In this document: one piece after another, positions 35,172-44,126 of the stretch
Layout of the letters: every line of letters begins with the position of its first letter
How positions within the stretch are numbered: the stretch's first letter is position 1
Source: Neoaquamicrobium microcysteis
GTDB taxonomy: Bacteria > Pseudomonadota > Alphaproteobacteria > Rhizobiales > Rhizobiaceae
NCBI RefSeq assembly: GCF_008180155.1
Contig: NZ_VSZS01000061.1
Location: forward strand, 1 to 64,000
Length of the DNA stretch: 64,000 nt
Reading direction: 5' to 3'
Position numbers and translations under genes: made by a program
Notes under the pieces: model-generated
What the model saw: only the letters and a program-made list of their open reading frames with translations
Databases searched by the model: none
Told to the model about the DNA's origin: nothing

Positions 35172-35202
35172 ACTTAGCAACTAAGTTTTTCAGTTGCCAA
35201 GT
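35172..35202. promoter_or_regulatory. inverted repeat operator candidate between GntR and enolase-family genes
   Basis: ACTTAGCAACT at 35172-35182 and AGTTGCCAAGT at 35192-35202 are reverse complements with one mismatch. The first arm overlaps a second perfect palindrome, AACTTAG-CAA-CTAAGTT at 35171-35187. The site is 54 bases from the GntR start and 66 from the enolase-family start, suiting control of both divergent transcripts. Confidence 0.6.
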
Positions 35203-35267
35203 AACCTGGTTCGCGGCTACAGATTGCGCCAACCGGCGAACGGCCGGCGAACGAGGAGGGACGACGG

Positions 35268-36410
35268 GTGAGCGAGAGTGCAGACAGCGGCGCGGATATC
35301 CGCATCAGCGACATCATCGCCCATCCGCTTACCCAAGAACTGCCACGGCCGACGGTGACCTCCTGGGGCAAATACACCGAGGTCTCGATCGTGCTGGTGG
35401 AGGTGCGCACCGATGCGGGCATTACCGGCGTGGGTGAGGCGCTTGCCCGCTTCTCGCCCAAGGCCTATGCCGACCTGATCGAAACCTCGCTCAAGCCGCG
35501 CCTGATTGGCCAGGACCCGACGGCCATCACCGCCCACTGGAACACGATGCGTCGCGCGCTTTCAGGGCGCGCCGGCGGGATGCTGTTCGAGGCGATCTCC
35601 GGCGTCGACATCGCGCTGTGGGACATTCTGGGCAAGGTAGCCAACATGCCGATACACCGGCTGCTGGGAGGCATGGGCCGGACGGAAGTTCCCTGCTACG
35701 CGGCCTCGGTGAACTGGGGCGACGACGATTTCATGGATCGCGAGCTCGACCGCTATCTGGAAAAGGGGTTCCCACGCATCAAGGTCAAGATCGCCAATCC
35801 GGTCAAGGATGCCTGCCGACGCATCAAAAGGCTGCGCAGGCGCGCGGGCGACGACATCGACCTGTGCGTCGATGCCAACTGGGCCTACACGCTGGAAGAG
35901 GCCGTCGAGGTGGGCCGGGCGCTAACCGACAACCGCTATTTCTGGTTCGAGGAGCCGCTGCGCCCCGAGGACGAGACCGGCTACGAGGAGCTTCACCGCC
36001 GTTGCGGCACACCGCTGGCTGCCGGCGAAAGCAACTACACGCTCGACCAGGCCATGCGGCTCGTGTCGAACCGCACCCTTTCCTATCTGCAGCCCGACGT
36101 TGCGCGCTCCGGCGGCATCAGCGAGACGCGGCGCATGGCGGAATTCGCTGCCGCCCACGACGTGCAATATGCCCCGCATATCGGCATGTCGGGCATCATC
36201 TGCGAGACGGCGAGCGTGCATCTCGCTGCCGCCATGCGCAACGTCAAGGCGATGGAATGCGAGACGGACGAGAGCCCGTTCAAGACCTGGATCACCGGGC
36301 AGGCTCCCGGCGCCGACCGCCAGAAGAACGGCATGCTGCCGGTGCCCACAGGCCCCGGTCTCGGCATCGAGGTCGACTGGGACGCCGTCAGGCGGCTGCG
36401 GGTTCAGTGA
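35268..36410 (+). CDS. mandelate racemase/muconate lactonizing enzyme-family (enolase superfamily) protein
   Basis: This 380-residue TIM-barrel enzyme has the MR-type K-x-K motif (Lys172, Lys174), metal ligands Asp202 (VDANW), Glu228 (FEEP) and Glu254 (AGES), and the catalytic His304 in APHIG. Such enzymes abstract a proton alpha to a carboxylate; sugar acid dehydratase is the commonest role. The start is GTG 35268 with GAGGAGGGA upstream. It is divergent from the GntR-SDR-ABC operon and is followed by two unrecognised genes, apparently in one transcript. The substrate is not predictable from sequence. Confidence 0.85.
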   Translation: MSESADSGADIRISDIIAHPLTQELPRPTVTSWGKYTEVSIVLVEVRTDAGITGVGEALARFSPKAYADLIETSLKPRLIGQDPTAITAHWNTMRRALSGRAGGMLFEAISGVDIALWDILGKVANMPIHRLLGGMGRTEVPCYAASVNWGDDDFMDRELDRYLEKGFPRIKVKIANPVKDACRRIKRLRRRAGDDIDLCVDANWAYTLEEAVEVGRALTDNRYFWFEEPLRPEDETGYEELHRRCGTPLAAGESNYTLDQAMRLVSNRTLSYLQPDVARSGGISETRRMAEFAAAHDVQYAPHIGMSGIICETASVHLAAAMRNVKAMECETDESPFKTWITGQAPGADRQKNGMLPVPTGPGLGIEVDWDAVRRLRVQ

Positions 36411-36421
36411 AAGGCGGACAG

Positions 36422-37321
36422 ATGAGCCAGACCACGACCGAAATCACCGAGGCGCTGCGGGTTGCGCTGCTGCGCGCCGACCCGAAGCTGTCGCGGTTCG
36501 ATCCGCTGCCGCGCATCATCAGCCACGATGCGTTCGCCGACGGCCATTGCGGCTGGTCGCAACTCGTCGGCAATTACGAGGACGATCTGGACACCATGCT
36601 GCCGGGCTATGCCCAGCACACCAGCGCCATGCTTTCGACGCTGGCCCATTGGGACGCCGGCTCCCATGGGGGCATGGGCTCGTCCTATGCGCTCAAGATC
36701 GCGACCCGGCCGCGCAAGGGCGCCCAGAACGTCGCCATCAAGCGTCACACTTTCCGGCATCGCGGCAAAATCCGTTTCGAGACCTATTTCACCTTCAAGC
36801 CCGAGGCGGCCGAACTCAAGCTTTCAGAAACCGACGTGCGCTCGATCGGCTTCCTGTTCGACCTGCAGGCCGGCGACACCGACGCCGGAGCCGAGCGGGT
36901 GATGCCGCACCTGCGCTTCCTCAATGCCCTCGACGGAAAGCACGTTCAGAAGTGGCAGTTCAAGCACCGGACGACCGAGTTCAAGCCCATCGGCAAAACC
37001 GACAAGACGCTCAGCCACTATCATCTCGCCCCCGATGACTGGGAAGACCTGCCGGGCGGCACGCAGCGCCTGTGCTACAACGAGATCCCGACCAAGGTGA
37101 ACTGGACCTATCTGCGCTTCGACTTCGATCTCGACACGATGAAGGCGCTGGACTTTCAGTGCAACGACCGCGTGTTCGACATGTCCGGCTTCGAATCGAT
37201 TCGGATGCCCGCCATGAAGAACCTGTGGTGCATGCTCAACTTCGCGCTGTTTGCGGAGACCGATACCGACCGGCGGGCATTCCTTTATGTCGATTCCGTC
37301 TGCATTTCGGGAGATTTCTGA
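36422..37321 (+). CDS. uncharacterised beta-sandwich-like protein, 299 aa
   Basis: I do not recognise this family. The protein has no signal peptide or membrane helix. It is rich in aromatic residues with alternating beta-type stretches (KIRFETYFTF, IGFLFDLQ, WTYLRFDFDLD, AFLYVDSVCISGD), resembling concanavalin/jelly-roll carbohydrate-binding folds. ATG 36422 lies 11 bases after the enolase-family stop. Its TGA shares one base with the ATG of the next gene (TGATG), so translation is coupled. It may bind or process the same sugar acid; that is inference from context. Confidence 0.7.
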   Translation: MSQTTTEITEALRVALLRADPKLSRFDPLPRIISHDAFADGHCGWSQLVGNYEDDLDTMLPGYAQHTSAMLSTLAHWDAGSHGGMGSSYALKIATRPRKGAQNVAIKRHTFRHRGKIRFETYFTFKPEAAELKLSETDVRSIGFLFDLQAGDTDAGAERVMPHLRFLNALDGKHVQKWQFKHRTTEFKPIGKTDKTLSHYHLAPDDWEDLPGGTQRLCYNEIPTKVNWTYLRFDFDLDTMKALDFQCNDRVFDMSGFESIRMPAMKNLWCMLNFALFAETDTDRRAFLYVDSVCISGDF

Positions 37322-37656
37322 TGCTGCCCGAAAACATCACCGCGATCATCGCCCGCAACGAGACCTGGCGAGGCAGTGCGGCTACCGAACCGCACGAGGC
37401 CGGGTGGGCTCGCGAAGCCACAATCTTCGTACGCGCGCTGAAGGAGCCGAAAGGACCGCAGCCCGATGCCCGCGTGGAGATATCTCCCGACGGCATGAAC
37501 TGGGTGGCTGAAGGGACGCAGGCGGCGATGCCGACGGCCCGCGACGGCATCGCCGTGCTGCGTGTCGCCCATTTCGGTAACTGGCTGCGCGTTGCGGCGG
37601 ATTTCGAGAAGGGCTCGGAAAGCGTCGTACTCGTGACCATGCACTTGAAGGCATGA
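37321..37656 (+). CDS. uncharacterised small protein, 111 aa
   Basis: This soluble 111-residue protein is not recognised. It begins at ATG 37321, overlapping the stop of the preceding gene by one base. Segments such as VEISPDGMNWV, GIAVLRVAHFGNWLRVAADF and SVVLVTMHLKA suggest a compact beta-sandwich. It ends the enolase-family transcript and probably functions with its 299-residue partner. Confidence 0.65.
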   Translation: MLPENITAIIARNETWRGSAATEPHEAGWAREATIFVRALKEPKGPQPDARVEISPDGMNWVAEGTQAAMPTARDGIAVLRVAHFGNWLRVAADFEKGSESVVLVTMHLKA

Positions 37657-37794
37657 CGTCGCCGGGGAGGCCGGACAATTCGCAGCAGCCACGCTGAAGC
37701 CCATCTCTGACCGAGCCGAAGTCGACAGGAGTTGCTGGTCGGCGATCGGCAGAGCACCTATGTAGTGATATCCCGAACCAGCAACGAGGATGTC

Positions 37795-39273
37795 ATGCGC
37801 CCCGCCCGCTTTCAGCACAGCTATGCCTCCGATCTTCCGGACCGGCTCTATGCGCGCACGGACCCGTCTCCGGTCTCGGCACCCCGTCTGCTTGAGTTGA
37901 ACGAGAATCTCGCGACCGAACTCGGCCTCGACGCAGACTGGCTGCGCAGCCCCGATGGTCTGGAGCTTTTGGCCGGTGTTCGCTTCCCGGCCGACGTGCA
38001 CTCGATCGCGCAGGCCTATGCAGGCCACCAGTTTGGCAACTTCGTGCCACAGCTCGGAGACGGCCGCGCCCTGTTGGTGGGAGAGCTGGTCGATACCAAC
38101 GGAAAGCTGCGTGACCTGCAGTTGAAGGGGTCGGGTCAAACGCGGTTCTCGCGCAATGGTGACGGACGGGCAGCGCTCGGCCCCATGATGCGCGAGTACG
38201 TCGTCAGCGAGGCGATGTACGCACTCGGGATTCCAACCACGCGAACCCTGTCGCTGGTTGCCACCGGGGAGCAGGTCTACCGCGAAACCAGGCTCCCCGG
38301 CGCGCTGATAGGGCGCGTCGCCGCGAGCCACATTCGCGTCGGCACGTTCCAGTTCCTTGCCGTGCGGGACGACACCGCCGGCCTGAGGGCATTGGCCGAC
38401 TATGCCATTGCGCGGCATTACCCGCATCTGGCGGATGCGCCGGACCCCTATCTCGGGCTCCTCAACGCCGTTGTCGAGGCGCAGGCGAGACTGGTGGCGT
38501 ACTGGATGCTGGTCGGCTTCATCCACGGCGTGCTCAATACCGACAACGTCGCCATCTCCGGCGAGACGATCGACTATGGCCCATGCGCATTCATGGACGC
38601 CTATCATCCCGCCACCGTGTTCAGTTCCATCGATCGCGACGGCCGCTACGCCTATGTCAACCAGCCCCGCATCACGGTGTGGAACCTGGCGCGACTGGCT
38701 GAAGCGCTGCTGCCGATCCTGGGCACTAGCGTCGATGGAGACGACGATGGACTGGAGCAGGCAAAAGCTGCGATCGGATCGTTCCAGGCGCGCTACGAGA
38801 CGGCCTTTCACGAAGGCATCCGCCACAAGATCGGTCTGTTTTCCGAACAGCCCGGCGACCTCGAGCTCGCGGCCGACCTGCTCGACCTGATGGCGCGGAA
38901 CGGCGCCGATTTCACCCTGACATTTCGTGGTCTCGCCGATGAGATCGACGGCGTCGGGCCGGTGCGTGACCACTTCATCGACCCCACTGCCTTTGACGGC
39001 TGGGCGAAGCGCTGGCGTGAACGGCTGGCTCGAGACCCGGAAAATACGCCTGACCGGGCCGCTCGTATGCGCAAGATCAACCCGAAATACATCGCGCGCA
39101 ATCACCGCGTCGAAGCCGCCATAGTCGCGGCCACGGATGACGGCGATCTTGGTCCTTTCCGGCGCCTGCTGAGCGTCCTGGCCTGCCCATTCGACGAGCA
39201 GCCCGAGATGGAAGAGTACGCGCAGCCGCCCGCTCACGAGGAGCGCGTGCTCCAGACATTCTGCGGCACGTAG
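37795..39273 (+). CDS. selO: SelO/YdiU-family protein adenylyltransferase
   Basis: This 492-residue pseudokinase-fold protein has AGHQFGNFVPQLGDGRA, LKGSGQTRFSRNGDGRA, EYVVSEAMYALGIPTTR, HGVLNTDNVAISGETIDYGPCAF and ARMRKINPKYIARNH, the full set of SelO landmarks. Family members transfer AMP from ATP to proteins in redox control. It ends FCGT, with a cysteine four residues from the end where eukaryotic SelO has selenocysteine near the terminus. ATG 37795 fits the family N-terminus (FQHSYASDLPDRLYAR). It appears to be a single-gene unit. Confidence 0.92.
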   Translation: MRPARFQHSYASDLPDRLYARTDPSPVSAPRLLELNENLATELGLDADWLRSPDGLELLAGVRFPADVHSIAQAYAGHQFGNFVPQLGDGRALLVGELVDTNGKLRDLQLKGSGQTRFSRNGDGRAALGPMMREYVVSEAMYALGIPTTRTLSLVATGEQVYRETRLPGALIGRVAASHIRVGTFQFLAVRDDTAGLRALADYAIARHYPHLADAPDPYLGLLNAVVEAQARLVAYWMLVGFIHGVLNTDNVAISGETIDYGPCAFMDAYHPATVFSSIDRDGRYAYVNQPRITVWNLARLAEALLPILGTSVDGDDDGLEQAKAAIGSFQARYETAFHEGIRHKIGLFSEQPGDLELAADLLDLMARNGADFTLTFRGLADEIDGVGPVRDHFIDPTAFDGWAKRWRERLARDPENTPDRAARMRKINPKYIARNHRVEAAIVAATDDGDLGPFRRLLSVLACPFDEQPEMEEYAQPPAHEERVLQTFCGT

Positions 39274-39313
39274 CGCGCAACTGCTGATGCTGTGCTGCGC
39301 CAGATGACGGCAG

Positions 39314-39781
39314 CTACAGGACTTCGAAGAACGTGACTCTCACGGCATTCGCCAGCCTTGCGCCGGTGCCGATGCAGATGGTTCGGTTCAACCATTCGTA
39401 ACGGGGGTCGCCCGTTTCGAACCGCGGATGAGTGCGCATGTAGTATTGCGAAGGATCGACCGTTTCACCCCTGGCAAGCGCCGCCAAGACGGGCTCCGGA
39501 CCGTGGCGAAAGCCGAAATTGCGAATATCGATCAATACGCCGTCGTGGGTGCGCATGGCGTAGCGCGTGTCCAGCTCCGCAGTGCCGTCCGCGAAAATCG
39601 TCTGCCAGTCGGCCCCTAGATTGAGAATTTCCCCCGACAGCCGCTCGCCCGTCACTCGGCCGCCAACGATCGGGATGATGCGTCGCCTGCCGCGGTGACC
39701 ATCGCCGATTTCAACGGGCGTGCCGAGTTCGACGTTGAGATCGGCAAGGTGGCGCAAAGCGGGAGTGTTCATCGTGGTCAT
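39314..39781 (-). CDS. DUF3237-family protein
   Basis: This 155-residue protein fits DUF3237: GGRVTGERLSGEILNLGADWQ, TRYAMRTHDGVLIDIRNFGFR and YEWLNRTICIGTG are its typical blocks. The family is a small beta-barrel with no settled function. Its ATG overlaps the TRAP large-permease stop (ATGA), so it is the last gene of the DctP-DctQ-DctM operon and is probably involved with the imported acid. Confidence 0.82.
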   Translation of the reverse strand: MTTMNTPALRHLADLNVELGTPVEIGDGHRGRRRIIPIVGGRVTGERLSGEILNLGADWQTIFADGTAELDTRYAMRTHDGVLIDIRNFGFRHGPEPVLAALARGETVDPSQYYMRTHPRFETGDPRYEWLNRTICIGTGARLANAVRVTFFEVL

Positions 39782-41073
39782 TTCATTGTCATCGGCAGGA
39801 ACAGCACGATCGCCGGAAACACGACGAGGATGATCAGCCTGACTATGTCGGTAAGTACGAAAGGCAGGACCCCTCGAAAGATGGTGACGAGGCTGACATC
39901 GCGGGCGATGGAATTGATGACGAAGACGTTCATGCCCACGGGCGGCGTGATCAAGCCGAGTTCCACCGTCATCACGACGATGATGCCGAACCAGATCGGG
40001 TCAAAGCCGAGAAGCATGACGACCGGATACACGATAGGCACCAGGAGGATGATCATCGCCATCGCGTCCAGGATGCAGCCCAGAACCAGAAACAGCCCCA
40101 GGATGACGGCCAGCGTACCATAGGCGCCAAGGTCGAGACCGACTAGTAAGGCGGTGATCTTTTGAGGTGACTGCGTGATGGCCAGGAAGTAGCCGAAGAG
40201 GATGGCGCCGATCAGAACCGTATAGATCGCGACAGAGGTGCGCAGGGCTTCGATAAGGCTGTCGAGGATCTTGGCTGTATCGAGTCGACCGCGAACGATG
40301 CCGATCAGCGCGGTCAGCACCGACCCCGCGGCCGCGGCTTCGGTGGCGGTGACCAGACCGAGATACATGCTGCCGATGATCGCCACAAACAGCAGGACGA
40401 TGGCCCAGATGCCGCGCAGCGAGGCGAGCGCCTCTGAGAACACGAAACGGGACCCCTCAGGCAGGGACTTCGCGTACGCGACACGCACCGCCACCATATA
40501 CATCACAATCGCGAGCAGCCCCGGAACGATGCCGGCTATGAACAGGCGTCCGACGTCCTGCTCGGTCATGTAGGCATAGATGGCGAGCACGACCGATGGC
40601 GGGATGAGGATGCCGAGCGTGCCCCCCGCGGCAATTGTGCCGGTGGCGATACGGTCGGAATAGCCGATGCGGCGCATCTCCGGCAGCGCGATCTTGGTCA
40701 TGGTTGCGGCCGTCGCGACCGATGAGCCGCAGATCGCGGCGAAGCCACCACAGGCTGCGATGGTCGACAGGGCCATGCCGCCACGGAACGGCCCAAGCCA
40801 CGCCTGGCCAGTGCGAAACATCTCACGTGAGATACCGGAGTTTGTTGCCAGTACCCCCATCAATATGAAGAACGGGATGAGCGTGAGATTGAAGTCGGTC
40901 ACGGTTCGCAGGGGCGACTGTGCCAGCAGGTTTAGCGCCGGCCGCCATCCGGCGATCGCGGCGAAGCCGCCGACGCCGACAATGCCCATAGCGATGCCGA
41001 TCGGTACGCGGAGGGCCATCATCGCGAACAGCGCGATGAAGCCTGATATGGCGACGAGATCACCGCTGCTCAT
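39778..41073 (-). CDS. TRAP transporter large permease (DctM-type)
   Basis: This 431-residue membrane protein has the TRAP large-permease motifs GSSVATAATMTKIALPEM, GTLGILIPPS and LITPPVGMNVFV. ATG 41073 (MSSGDLVAISG) gives the normal N-terminus and lies 14 bases inside the small-permease gene. It works with the DctQ and DctP proteins encoded upstream. Confidence 0.92.
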   Translation of the reverse strand: MSSGDLVAISGFIALFAMMALRVPIGIAMGIVGVGGFAAIAGWRPALNLLAQSPLRTVTDFNLTLIPFFILMGVLATNSGISREMFRTGQAWLGPFRGGMALSTIAACGGFAAICGSSVATAATMTKIALPEMRRIGYSDRIATGTIAAGGTLGILIPPSVVLAIYAYMTEQDVGRLFIAGIVPGLLAIVMYMVAVRVAYAKSLPEGSRFVFSEALASLRGIWAIVLLFVAIIGSMYLGLVTATEAAAAGSVLTALIGIVRGRLDTAKILDSLIEALRTSVAIYTVLIGAILFGYFLAITQSPQKITALLVGLDLGAYGTLAVILGLFLVLGCILDAMAMIILLVPIVYPVVMLLGFDPIWFGIIVVMTVELGLITPPVGMNVFVINSIARDVSLVTIFRGVLPFVLTDIVRLIILVVFPAIVLFLPMTMK

Positions 41074-41605
41074 TGCCGGGACCCCTGTCGTCAGGCTCGA
41101 TGTCGATCGTCTCGTGCGGGTCCAGCCCACCTTTACGTTTCGCGATCAGCAGAATGCGGGCCGCCACCGTTACAATGCTGACGCCGACGCCGGCCGCGAT
41201 GAGAGCCATCAGCGGCCACGCCGGAAGGCGCAGGTCGAAGGTGGCTTCGCCGCTGGCATACGCGCTCGCGACACGCTCGGACATCTTCCAGAACAGTACC
41301 GTGGTAAAGGCGCCCAGAACCAGCCAGGCGAAGAGGTCGCAAAGCCGGCGAATGCGTGCGGGCATCATCTCGGCGAAGAGATCTACCTTGATGTGCGAGC
41401 CGCGGTAGCCGACGCTGGCCAGGCCCCACATGATCGCGGCGCCGATCAGAAGTCGTGACAGATCGAAGGCATCCGGCACCGGCATCGCGAAAAGATAGCG
41501 ACCGATGGCCGACACAACGATCAGCACCGTCACGATGCCGAGCAGGACGCCGGCGATCTTTTCGATGCCCAGCGTGAAGCTTTCAAGAAAGCGGAAGAAT
41601 GTCAT
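41060..41605 (-). CDS. TRAP transporter small permease (DctQ-type)
   Basis: This 181-residue protein has four predicted helices, with IGRYLFAMPVPDAFDLSRLLIGAAIMWGLA resembling the DctQ core (R-Y-x-F..P..W). It ends with a hydrophilic tail of about 25 residues that overlaps the start of the large-permease gene. A strong hairpin at 41634-41659 separates it from the DctP gene. Confidence 0.88.
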   Translation of the reverse strand: MTFFRFLESFTLGIEKIAGVLLGIVTVLIVVSAIGRYLFAMPVPDAFDLSRLLIGAAIMWGLASVGYRGSHIKVDLFAEMMPARIRRLCDLFAWLVLGAFTTVLFWKMSERVASAYASGEATFDLRLPAWPLMALIAAGVGVSIVTVAARILLIAKRKGGLDPHETIDIEPDDRGPGNEQR

Positions 41606-41633
41606 TTGTCCAACGCAGGTTCGTCAGACGAGA

Positions 41634-41659
41634 ACGGCGCGGGACATGTTCCGCGCCGT
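41634..41659 (-). other. intercistronic hairpin after dctP
   Basis: ACGGCGCGG and CCGCGCCGT pair perfectly; a G-T pair can extend the stem toward the centre. No T-run follows it on the transcribed strand. It lies in the 66-bp gap between the binding-protein gene and the small permease, matching hairpins seen in three other transport operons here. Confidence 0.6.
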
Positions 41660-41671
41660 CTTCGTTTTCCC

Positions 41672-42691
41672 TCACTCGTATAGCGCGTCGTTCCTCTTCA
41701 GCGCCTCGACGTATGACGAATAGATCGCGTCCGGGTCGCCCCCCTTTGCGGTCACATCCGCCCGCCAGGCATCCATGAGCGGTTCGGCCGCGTCGCGCCA
41801 CAACTGTACCTCTTCCGCGGTCGGCTCGTACAATGTGTGGTCGGGTGAATCGATCATCTTCTGACGGCCGGAATACTCGTTGTCGGCCCAGCCGATCGAG
41901 AACTTCTCCGACCACTCAGGCGTGCAATGATCGTCGATGACCTTCCGGTTCTCCTCGCTCATCCCATCGTAGGTCGCCTTGTTGAAAAGCAGCATCTGCG
42001 AGGAGATGTAGAAAGGCATGTCGAGGTGGTGCTTCGTAGCCGCATCGATGCCGAAGATGTATATCGAGTTCCAGGGGAAGGTCATGGCGTCAGCCGTGCC
42101 CTTTGTGATTGCCTCGCGCGCCTCCGGTGCCGGCACCTGAACGCTCGCCCCACCAAGCTGGCTGACGAAACGCGCCATGGTGGCGTGAGCCGGACGGATG
42201 TTCTTGCCGGCGATGTCGGCTGGAACCTTGATTGGATCCTTTGAATGGATGGTGCCCGGATCGTGCGGGTTGATAAGGCAGAATTTGACATCCGCCATCT
42301 CCGTCTCGGCCAGCGGCGCGTACCACTCGTGGAGCGCCTTGGCACCTGACTTGGCGTTGGCCACGTGGAACGGGATTTCGGCCAGACCGTATACGGGGAA
42401 GCGCCCGGCCTGATAGCCGGGGTTGGTGTAGGTAATGTCGGCAATGCCGTCGCGGGCCATGTCGTAGTGATCCGGCGCCGCACCCAGCTGGCTTGCCGGG
42501 TAGATCGTCATGTTGATGCGGCCATCCGAGGCCTGCCTGATCGACTCGATCCATGGCTCCATGCCCAATGGCTGCACAGGATGGGTCGGTGGCAACCAGT
42601 GGGCCAGTCGCAGTTCGACCTCCGCTGCAGTGACGGGCCCTGCAGTGGCGGCAAGAAGGGCGGCAGCGGCCGCCGCGATTATGAGCTTCAT
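41672..42691 (-). CDS. TRAP transporter substrate-binding protein (DctP-type)
   Basis: This 339-residue protein has a signal peptide (MKLIIAAAAAALLAATAGP) and DctP motifs: RLAHWLPPTHP, YPASQLG, and KNIRPAHATMARFVSQLGGASVQV, where the arginine normally binds the ligand carboxylate. It is the first gene of the TRAP-DUF3237 operon and is divergent from an ArsR-type regulator. The ligand is some organic acid. Confidence 0.9.
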   Translation of the reverse strand: MKLIIAAAAAALLAATAGPVTAAEVELRLAHWLPPTHPVQPLGMEPWIESIRQASDGRINMTIYPASQLGAAPDHYDMARDGIADITYTNPGYQAGRFPVYGLAEIPFHVANAKSGAKALHEWYAPLAETEMADVKFCLINPHDPGTIHSKDPIKVPADIAGKNIRPAHATMARFVSQLGGASVQVPAPEAREAITKGTADAMTFPWNSIYIFGIDAATKHHLDMPFYISSQMLLFNKATYDGMSEENRKVIDDHCTPEWSEKFSIGWADNEYSGRQKMIDSPDHTLYEPTAEEVQLWRDAAEPLMDAWRADVTAKGGDPDAIYSSYVEALKRNDALYE

Positions 42692-43014
42692 GTTTTCCTC
42701 CCATTGGCCCGTCGCTGAAGCATTCGTCTATCTGAACGGGCACGGCTCGATTATTATAAGGTAGAACAATTCAAGCAAGCGGAAACAATCGCGACCTGTC
42801 GATGCTCAGTTGACGGGGCTGCAGGCATATGATGCCTGCTATCGGCTCATGACCAGGCGGAATCGCGTCACTGCCCGCTGTGCTGGCTACCTCGACTGCT
42901 GTGCACGCTTGCCCGCAAGACAATGCCGGAACGCACGTCCGAGCCGCAGCAACGGCTTTCTCCATATCTGATTTCCTGATATTAATCTCGTTTGGTGATG
43001 TACTTCGGGGTCTC
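42692..43014. other. divergent intergenic region, TRAP operon / ArsR-type regulator
   Basis: This 323-bp stretch holds no convincing gene. A TATAAT -10 element reads leftward at 42753-42758 for the TRAP operon, in an AT-rich patch. A perfect inverted repeat, GCAGGCAT-ATG-ATGCCTGC, lies at 42821-42839 and is a likely regulator site. Open frames crossing it on both strands lack ribosome sites and homology. Confidence 0.6.
42821..42839. promoter_or_regulatory. 8-bp-arm palindrome, operator candidate
   Basis: GCAGGCAT and ATGCCTGC flank a 3-base centre. It sits 130 bases upstream of the dctP start and 175 upstream of the ArsR-type regulator, so it could serve either. It has no T-run and is not a typical terminator. 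Confidence 0.45.
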
Positions 43015-43941
43015 ATGTCGAACCAATTCGTCGTAATCGATCCGCTGGAGCGGATTGATCTGTTGAAGAGTCTTGCCAGCGAAGTTCGCGTGAGGATTCT
43101 CGAGCTTCTGCATCGGGAAGGCCCACGCAATGTGAATGAAGTGGCAGAGAAACTGGGGCTTCCGCAGTCGACGATATCTGCCAACATACAGGTGCTGGTT
43201 GACGTCGGGCTGATTACGACCAAGTCGCAAAAGGCGCGCAAGGGCAGCCAGAAGATCTGCTACACCACATTTTCCGAACTCCTGATCGCTTTCAACGATC
43301 GCGACAGGGCGCAGCATAAGGGCGCGATCGAGGTGGCGATGCCGCTTGGCCTCTACACGCGCTGCGAGGTCACTGCACCGTGCGGTCTCTGCTCCAAGGA
43401 CGGTGTCATCGGCCTGCTGGACGTGCCGGACACGTTTCTTGAACCCGACCGGATGCGCGCGGGCCTTTTGTGGTTCACGCGCGGTTTCGTCGAATATCAG
43501 TTTCCCAACAACGCAACGCTCGCCAAGGCAAAGGTAGAAGCCCTGGAACTCCAGCTCGAGCTGTCCTCGGAGGTGCCGGGCACCTCGAAGAACTGGCCCT
43601 CCGACATCACGGTGGCAATCAACGGGCAGGACATCGACACCTGGACGGCTCCTGCCGACTATGGCGACAAGCGCGGCAAGTTCACCCCGGACTGGTGGAA
43701 ACTGGCAGGCTCCCAGTATGGCGATCTGACGACGTGGCGCGTGACGCCGGAAGGTACGTTCAGGGGCGGACGGAAGGTCTCGAACTGCGCGCTCTCCAAT
43801 CTGGGTCTCGACGAGCACCGTTCGATCAGGGTTCGCATCGGGGTCAAGGCAGACGCTCGACACCCCGGCGGAGTCAACATATTCGGCAGCGGCTTCGGCA
43901 ATCACAGCAAAGATATCGTCATGCGGCTGCTGACGGAATGA
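43015..43941 (+). CDS. ArsR-like winged-helix regulator with large C-terminal domain
   Basis: This 308-residue protein has an N-terminal ArsR-type DNA-binding domain (ASEVRVRILELL, then NEVAEKLGLPQSTISANIQVLVDVGLI). A C-terminal domain of about 200 residues contains a Cys pair (APCGLCSKDG) and a likely effector part (WPSDITVAINGQDIDTW). ArsR repressors are usually near 100 residues, so this is a distinct, larger architecture that probably senses a sugar or sugar acid. It stands between the divergent TRAP operon and the downstream arabinofuranosidase gene, either of which could be its target. ATG 43015 fits the domain start. Confidence 0.78.
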   Translation: MSNQFVVIDPLERIDLLKSLASEVRVRILELLHREGPRNVNEVAEKLGLPQSTISANIQVLVDVGLITTKSQKARKGSQKICYTTFSELLIAFNDRDRAQHKGAIEVAMPLGLYTRCEVTAPCGLCSKDGVIGLLDVPDTFLEPDRMRAGLLWFTRGFVEYQFPNNATLAKAKVEALELQLELSSEVPGTSKNWPSDITVAINGQDIDTWTAPADYGDKRGKFTPDWWKLAGSQYGDLTTWRVTPEGTFRGGRKVSNCALSNLGLDEHRSIRVRIGVKADARHPGGVNIFGSGFGNHSKDIVMRLLTE

Positions 43942-44126
43942 AGCGGCCGGTGCAAGCCCAGTCTCCCCGGCGCCGAATGTAAGAGCGGCATCCCAAGGCC
44001 AAAGGCCTCCTGGCGACTGTGCGTTGAGGGGAGAACTCTTGACGCGCGGCGTCTAGCAGCGCCTAATGATCCCGAAATGTAGATACAGACCGGAAAGATG
44101 GATTGTATCCTGATCGGGGAGGGATC

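Noticed and set aside
42771-43241. 156-codon minus-strand frame in the TRAP/ArsR intergenic region
   Set aside because: It overlaps the winged-helix domain of the regulator on the other strand and has Ser/Arg-rich, motif-free sequence.
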